This document shows, piece after piece, positions 7,228 through 10,266 of a stretch of 10,266 nucleotides of DNA. The position numbers were made by a program, and so were the translations under genes. The stretch is taken from positions 1-10,266 of the forward strand of contig CAYOVG010000267.1 in assembly GCA_964407285.1 (NCBI GenBank), given 5' to 3'. The DNA is from CAYOVG01 sp964407285. Its GTDB lineage: Bacteria > Desulfobacterota > Syntrophobacteria > Syntrophobacterales > Syntrophobacteraceae. Every line of letters begins with the position of its first letter. Positions within the stretch are counted from its first letter, which is position 1. A model generated the notes under the pieces. That model had not been told where the DNA came from. It saw only the letters and a program-made list of their open reading frames with translations, and did no database searches.

Positions 7228-7255
7228 CTTATATCCTATGAGTCATTCAACTCAA
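7228..7255 (-). promoter_or_regulatory. Candidate sigma-70 promoter for the hybrid kinase
   Basis: Read on the minus strand, TTGAGT (7255-7250) and TATAAG (7233-7228) are separated by 16 bp. They match TTGACA at 4 of 6 and TATAAT at 5 of 6 positions. The segment is much more AT-rich than its surroundings and lies about 78 bp upstream of the chosen kinase start. TGAGT and ACTCA (7239-7243 and 7250-7254) form a short inverted repeat around the spacer. Confidence 0.45.
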
Positions 7256-7266
7256 TATTTATATTG
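7253..7266. promoter_or_regulatory. 14-bp palindrome overlapping the kinase -35 box
   Basis: CAATAT and ATATTG flank a central TT, giving a perfect 6-bp inverted repeat that overlaps the proposed -35 hexamer. It could be an operator, but AT-rich DNA forms such palindromes by chance fairly often. Confidence 0.25.
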
Positions 7267-7328
7267 TTCTTTTATGATTTTTTCTTAGCGGCTGGGAGGA
7301 TCGGGTTGGATCATGGATTTCGGGAGGA
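7267..7328. repeat. Duplicated GGGAGGATC after the solute-binding-protein gene
   Basis: GGGAGGATC occurs twice on the plus strand, in CTGGGAGGATCGGG (about 7294-7302) and in TCGGGAGGATCATT (7322-7330), the second overlapping the stop codon of the solute-binding-protein gene. An A/T-rich run (ATTTTTTC on plus) lies about 40-50 bp beyond that stop, but no stable hairpin joins it, so I do not call a terminator. Confidence 0.3.
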
Positions 7329-8906
7329 TCATTTGCGGACCGACGCCTCGCGCAGGCGAAAGAGCCCCGGGATGCTGAAGGTGAACGGAGCGGGAAGTTC
7401 GATGCGCCTGGATACCGCATCGATAAAGATCTTGTGAAACAGGAACGTGCCCGGATGAAGAGAGGCGATGAGGTCGTCCGCGGCGTCGAAAAGGGCTTGT
7501 TTTCGTTCGGGATCGGGTTCCGAGAGCGCTGCACGCAGAAGATCCGTGACGCGGGAATCCTCGAAACAACCCATTCTGGCCTTGCCTTTCCCATTCAATG
7601 GAGACCATAGGTCCACAAGCAACTCCGGATTGTGACGGCGTTCGTTCAAACCTATAAGAGCGCATTGAAAGTCTGCATTGAATCGGCATCGCCTCGAAAG
7701 CTCTACCCCCGTCACATATTCCAGGTCGACCTTGATGCCTATCTCGTTGAAAGCAAGCATCAGGTACGTGATAGTCTGTCGGAGGCTATGGTCCTCAGCG
7801 GGAACCAGCAGTGTGAAGTTGAGGGGTTCTCCATCTTTTTCCAGGTACCCTTTCTCTCCCATGGTCCATCCGCAACTCCGCAGGATATCGAGTGCGCCGC
7901 GGGGATCGTATGGGATGTGCTTCAGACCTGCATGCCAAACCGGAGTTTCTTTCCTCATTGTGTCGGGAAGAACTTTCTCAGCCCATTTGAGGAGATTTTG
8001 TACGATGAAGTCCTTATTCACCGCCATCGAACAGGCCATTCTGATCCGATGGTCTGCGAAAAGGGGATCTTGAGTATTGTAGAGGAGGACGGTTTGCTGG
8101 ATCGAACGAGAAGCGGAAAAGTAAACGAGATCATCGAACTTGCGGACCGTATCGCTATCTCGTATGGGCAACCGAGACACGGTATCCGTTTTCCCCTCCA
8201 GAAGCCTCTTCCAGGACCGCTCTACGTCGTACTCGCACTGGAATACGATTCGGTCGATCTTCGGGCGTTTGCCGTGGTAGCGTTCATTCGCCACGAGACT
8301 CACGACCTTTTCACCTCTTCGATAATCGAATCTGTATGGTCCCGAGCCTATCGGCATCTCATAGAAGTCGCTGCTGCCGGCAGGTCGTTCCGGGAAGATC
8401 TCGAAATTGGAGATTCTTCTCAGGAAATCCGGGTGATTGCCCGTCAGAACAATCTCGATAGTATGGTCCCCAATGGCGGTGATATGTTCCACAGTGCGGA
8501 ACAGAGCCGGTCGATCTTCTCTGAGCCAGCGCAGGAGGGAATGTTGTACATCGCGGGCGGTTAGGGGATGACCGTCATGGAACCTGGCGTCTTCCCTGAG
8601 GCGCAGGGTCCATGTGAAGCTCGCCTCGTCATAGCGCCAGGATACAGCGAGAAGCGGCTCCATAGGGTCATCGGCTGTGCCGGGTTCGATGAGATAGTCG
8701 AAAAGAAATGGAAAGACTATAGTGGATGCAGTATTGAGTCCATCCAATGGATGGAGGGATGCGAACTGCCCTGGGACATCTATTCGCAGGGAATTTCCGA
8801 CCGGCGCTTTTCCGCGCACATCTTTCACGCCAGGGAAGATCCAAAGGCCCATGGCGAGGAGAAGAGATACCGATGTAAACACGATCCATCCGGCCAATGC
8901 AGACAT
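7329..8906 (-). CDS. ABC transporter extracytoplasmic solute-binding protein, family 5 (peptide/nickel type)
   Basis: A 525-residue SBP_bac_5 protein. Family landmarks appear in order: LHPLD (51-55), FTWTLRLREDARFHDGHPLTARDV (97-120), IGSGPYRF (186-193), ANERYHGKRPKID (206-218), LLYNTQDPLFADHRIR (274-289), AVNKDFI (295-301) and YDPRGALDILRSCGW (333-347). Residues ~6-25 are a hydrophobic segment preceded by no basic residue and lacking a lipobox cysteine, so the protein may be membrane-anchored rather than a classical lipoprotein. Homologues deliver oligopeptides, dipeptides, nickel or sugars to an ABC importer; the ligand cannot be read here. No permease or ATPase gene is nearby. Start: ATG 8906 has GAGGG six bases upstream, while ATG 8924 adds six residues and has no ribosome binding site. 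Base composition is lower in GC than the helicase. It may share a transcript with the 30-codon ORF upstream. Confidence 0.9.
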   Translation of the reverse strand: MSALAGWIVFTSVSLLLAMGLWIFPGVKDVRGKAPVGNSLRIDVPGQFASLHPLDGLNTASTIVFPFLFDYLIEPGTADDPMEPLLAVSWRYDEASFTWTLRLREDARFHDGHPLTARDVQHSLLRWLREDRPALFRTVEHITAIGDHTIEIVLTGNHPDFLRRISNFEIFPERPAGSSDFYEMPIGSGPYRFDYRRGEKVVSLVANERYHGKRPKIDRIVFQCEYDVERSWKRLLEGKTDTVSRLPIRDSDTVRKFDDLVYFSASRSIQQTVLLYNTQDPLFADHRIRMACSMAVNKDFIVQNLLKWAEKVLPDTMRKETPVWHAGLKHIPYDPRGALDILRSCGWTMGEKGYLEKDGEPLNFTLLVPAEDHSLRQTITYLMLAFNEIGIKVDLEYVTGVELSRRCRFNADFQCALIGLNERRHNPELLVDLWSPLNGKGKARMGCFEDSRVTDLLRAALSEPDPERKQALFDAADDLIASLHPGTFLFHKIFIDAVSRRIELPAPFTFSIPGLFRLREASVRK

Positions 8907-8912
8907 GCTCAA

Positions 8913-8919
8913 CCCTCTT
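8913..8919 (-). promoter_or_regulatory. Ribosome binding site deciding the solute-binding-protein start
   Basis: The minus strand reads AAGAGGG followed by TTGAGC and ATG at 8906. The alternative ATG at 8924 is preceded by CAACAGTGGT, which has no Shine-Dalgarno match. Confidence 0.55.
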
Positions 8920-9013
8920 TGCATACCACTGTTGAAGACTGGGCGAGTGGCAGGATCTATGGGGCGGAGTTGACAACATACATCTGAATGATATGGGTAC
9001 CATTAGTACGGCG

Positions 9014-9034
9014 AGGGAGGGACTTGCCCTCCCT
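9014..9034. terminator. Stable hairpin between the 30-codon ORF and the solute-binding-protein gene
   Basis: AGGGAGGG (9014-9021) and CCCTCCCT (9027-9034) pair perfectly over 8 bp around the loop ACTTG. On the minus strand it comes 14 bases after the small-ORF stop and about 107 bases before the binding-protein start. There is no T run on either side, so it could be an attenuator, a processing or stability element, or part of a terminator of another kind. Confidence 0.45.
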
Positions 9035-9036
9035 GC

Positions 9037-9046
9037 CGCAATTGCG
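9037..9046. repeat. 10-bp perfect palindrome CGCAATTGCG
   Basis: The palindrome begins two bases from the stop codon of the 30-codon ORF and is followed two bases later (minus strand) by the hairpin at 9034-9014, giving two consecutive symmetric elements. It could be a protein-binding site or the first of two stem-loops. Confidence 0.35.
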
Positions 9047-9047
9047 C

Positions 9048-9140
9048 CTAACTGATTTCTACCCATGGCCCAATGACGCAGCATCCAGGCACAGGCGAAT
9101 CAAACATATCGACATTGGCCTCGTCTACGATAAACAGCAT
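9048..9140 (-). CDS. Candidate 30-residue peptide gene upstream of the solute-binding protein
   Basis: An ATG at 9140 opens 30 codons ending in TAG. The peptide begins MLFIVDEANVD, has an acidic front half (D6, E7, D11, D14) and a back half with PVPGCCVIGPW, including the vicinal cysteines C20-C21 and a single W26. The start has a very strong purine-rich ribosome binding region (AAAGGGAGGGGGAGAGGA immediately before ATG). The same frame is open upstream to about 9255 but without an ATG. Immediately downstream are a palindrome and a stable hairpin, then the solute-binding-protein gene on the same strand. I recognise no family. It could be a leader peptide for attenuation, a small exported or modified peptide (no modifying enzyme is in view), or a chance ORF with a purine-rich tract before it. 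Confidence 0.35.
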   Translation of the reverse strand: MLFIVDEANVDMFDSPVPGCCVIGPWVEIS

Positions 9141-9235
9141 TCCTCTCCCCCTCCCTTTAATGGAATAATCTGACAGATCGAGCAAAATACCTATACTTTT
9201 GATAGACAGACGGCTAAACTGTTCAGCGAGACATA

Positions 9236-9264
9236 TCGATATACATATTGGTCGTCCATGTCAA
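9236..9264 (-). promoter_or_regulatory. Weak candidate promoter for the small ORF and solute-binding-protein gene
   Basis: On the minus strand a perfect TTGACA (9264-9259) is followed after 17 bp by TATCGA (9241-9236), or after 15 bp by TATATC. The -35 match is perfect but the -10 is poor. It lies about 95 bp upstream of the small ORF in locally AT-rich DNA. Confidence 0.3.
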
Positions 9265-9659
9265 GGAAAATTACCGGTCGCCCCAACTGAATCATCCAAC
9301 TTCTTTCGCATCGCCGCCATTGCCGGCGCCGTCCAAAATGTGATCCCGGACAGGGCGGCCGTTGGATGGAAATGCTATGCGGAGCGCCGGTTCCCCAACC
9401 TTCCATGCAGCACGCCCACCTTGCGGCAATCACCGGGCCGCGCCGATTCTAGATGAAATACGCGGGGCAAGCCGCTTTCGTTCCACCTGAATGAGTGTGA
9501 GTTAATCTATAGAAATCAAGATGAAAGATGGCCGGCGTCTTCCGATGCCGCACCGAGCCTCATTGGAACGGCCCACACCAAGGCCGGAGGCCGTCCGACG
9601 GGTAGATTTCACAGGTGAGACCGCTGAGATTGCATTTGCTTCAGGGCTTTCGCAGCTTC

Positions 9660-9690
9660 CTCCAGGCCGCTCCGGCAAGGGCGGCTGGAG
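9660..9690 (-). terminator. Strong hairpin just after the ComEA-like gene, probable transcript end
   Basis: CTCCAG-G-CCGC (9660-9670) pairs with GCGGCTGGAG (9681-9690), giving a 10-bp GC-rich stem with one bulged G (9666) and a 10-nt loop. On the minus strand it begins 19 bases after the TAG at 9710. No T run follows, so a role as an intrinsic terminator is uncertain; 3'-end protection is also possible. Confidence 0.4.
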
Positions 9691-9709
9691 CTATCCGAAA
9701 TGGAAACGA

Positions 9710-10266
9710 CTACCGGGGGAGGTCGAGGTACGCCTTCCACCTGTCCAGCGTTTTGGGTCCGACGCCGGGAATTTCCTCCAATTCCCGCAGATTGCTCCAC
9801 TGCCGGTCCTGACGCCGTTGCACGATGTAGGCGGCGAAATCCGGTTTCATTCCGGGCACGAGGCTCAGTTCCCGCTCCGTCAGCGTGTTGGGGTCAAGCT
9901 TCAGGCCGAGCGTGAGCATTGCGGCGGCATCCATCGATTCGACGGTGACGGCGGGTTTTCCGTCTCCGGGACGCGGACGCGCCGCACGCACCAGTTCCCC
10001 GGTGTGGACCGGCAGGCCTGCGATACCGATGCCGTGACCGGCGGCCGCGGAGGACGGCAGTCCGGACGACGGCGGCTCTTCACTCTCACTGCCGCGCAAT
10101 CCGCCGGCGGATTCGAGAGCTTGGCTGACGGTCGCTACGCCGTCCGGTACGCGCAAGAGATGGACTCCGGCGTTCTCTACGTCACCTCGGACCTCGACTA
10201 TGACGGGCAAGGGAGTGGCGCGGCCCTCCCCGGAGGGGGCGTCCCGTCCGGACCGGTAGTGGAAAC
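9710..10266 (-). CDS. comEA: ComEA-like helix-hairpin-helix DNA-binding protein, C-terminal part (start beyond right edge)
   Basis: The frame ends at TAG 9712-9710 and is open to the window edge with no ATG, so the true N-terminus, including any signal or membrane anchor, lies outside. About 184 codons are visible. An SLBB-like segment near the visible front reads PVIVEVRGDVENAGVHLL followed by TVSQALESAGG. A Pro/Ser/Gly/Arg-rich linker follows. The C-terminal ~65 residues form the ComEA-type double helix-hairpin-helix: LDPNTLTERELSLVPGMKP, then YIVQRRQ, then LEEIPGVGPKTLDRWKAYL. The first hairpin has PGM where PGI is usual. Family members bind double-stranded DNA in the periplasm during natural transformation, typically working with a type IV pilus and the ComEC channel; none of those partners is in the window. 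A hairpin follows the stop codon. A TTG at 10210 is in frame but is unlikely to be the real start, because coding sequence continues upstream of it. Confidence 0.82.
   Translation of the reverse strand, partial: FHYRSGRDAPSGEGRATPLPVIVEVRGDVENAGVHLLRVPDGVATVSQALESAGGLRGSESEEPPSSGLPSSAAAGHGIGIAGLPVHTGELVRAARPRPGDGKPAVTVESMDAAAMLTLGLKLDPNTLTERELSLVPGMKPDFAAYIVQRRQDRQWSNLRELEEIPGVGPKTLDRWKAYLDLPR

Larger units (their letters stand above)
9141..9709. other. 569-bp intergenic region upstream of the small ORF
   Basis: Apart from the purine-rich ribosome binding region at 9141-9157, the weak promoter at 9236-9264 and the hairpin at 9660-9690, I see no supported feature. Frames here are short and end in composition-driven arginine/proline-rich translations. 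ACGGCC (9568-9573) and GGCCGT (9589-9594) can pair over 6 bp. No tRNA, T-loop motif or inverted-repeat pair of an insertion sequence was found. Confidence 0.55.

Noticed and set aside
4565..7288. A 907-codon open frame on the plus strand opposite the hybrid kinase
   Set aside because: The minus strand has an intact receiver, H-box and ATPase motifs; the plus frame has no recognisable motif and no ribosome binding site.
7632..8564. A 310-codon plus-strand frame opposite the solute-binding protein
   Set aside because: The minus strand shows the family 5 binding-protein landmarks in order along the whole length; the plus frame has none.
9191..9433. An 80-codon minus-strand frame ending VIFLDMDDQYVYRYVSLNSL
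   Set aside because: No ribosome binding site, the first half is Arg/Cys/Trp-rich, and it overlaps the AT-rich promoter-like segment; probably chance.
1..10266. CRISPR arrays, tRNA/rRNA genes, insertion sequences, prophage or toxin-antitoxin genes
   Set aside because: No regularly spaced repeats, no tRNA T-loop or rRNA signatures, no transposase or integrase motifs and no recognisable toxin-antitoxin pair were found when reading both strands.

Overview
The window looks like chromosomal DNA from a GC-rich Gram-negative bacterium. The family mix (an MrfA/YprA-type helicase fused to a DEDD exonuclease, a GAF-rich soluble hybrid kinase, a ComEA-type protein, a small metallo-beta-lactamase-fold hydrolase) would suit the former Deltaproteobacteria (Geobacter/Syntrophobacter-like). 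That placement is inference from gene style, not from a marker gene.

Layout, left to right. Positions 1-84 (minus) hold the first 28 codons of an unrecognised gene that runs off the left edge. Positions 127-765 (minus) encode a complete metallo-beta-lactamase-fold hydrolase, 42 bp upstream of that gene and probably co-transcribed with it. Positions 766-1448 are a long divergent intergenic region with no convincing gene; it contains two diverged copies of a roughly 110-116 bp block about 494-500 bp apart and a near-perfect 23-bp inverted repeat. Positions 1449-4403 (plus) encode a 984-residue fusion of an SF2 helicase with a four/five-cysteine cluster (MrfA/YprA) to a DEDDy exonuclease (MrfB/YprB). 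Positions 4404-4660 separate two convergent genes and hold a weak 42-codon ORF, a 10-bp direct repeat and a hairpin. Positions 4661-7150 (minus) encode a soluble receiver-GAF-GAF-histidine kinase. Positions 7151-7328 contain its likely promoter. Positions 7329-8906 (minus) encode a family 5 (peptide-type) extracytoplasmic solute-binding protein with no transporter partners in view. Upstream of it, 9048-9140 (minus) is a 30-codon ORF with a strong ribosome binding site, followed at once by a palindrome and a stable hairpin. Positions 9141-9709 are otherwise non-coding. Positions 9710-10266 (minus) are the C-terminal part of a ComEA-like DNA-binding protein with SLBB-like and helix-hairpin-helix regions, open at the right edge.

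The two best-understood proteins, the helicase-nuclease fusion and the ComEA-like protein, both act on DNA (repair and uptake), but they are about 5 kb apart on opposite strands and nothing shows joint regulation. The most unusual items are the single-polypeptide MrfA-MrfB arrangement, the duplicated upstream block whose right copy includes the helicase start, and the 30-codon peptide with its hairpins in front of an orphan peptide-type binding protein. The solute-binding protein and its flanks look less GC-rich than the helicase (hand count of one 60-base line each: 31/60 GC at 8041-8100 against 42/60 at 3001-3060), which is compatible with a separate origin.
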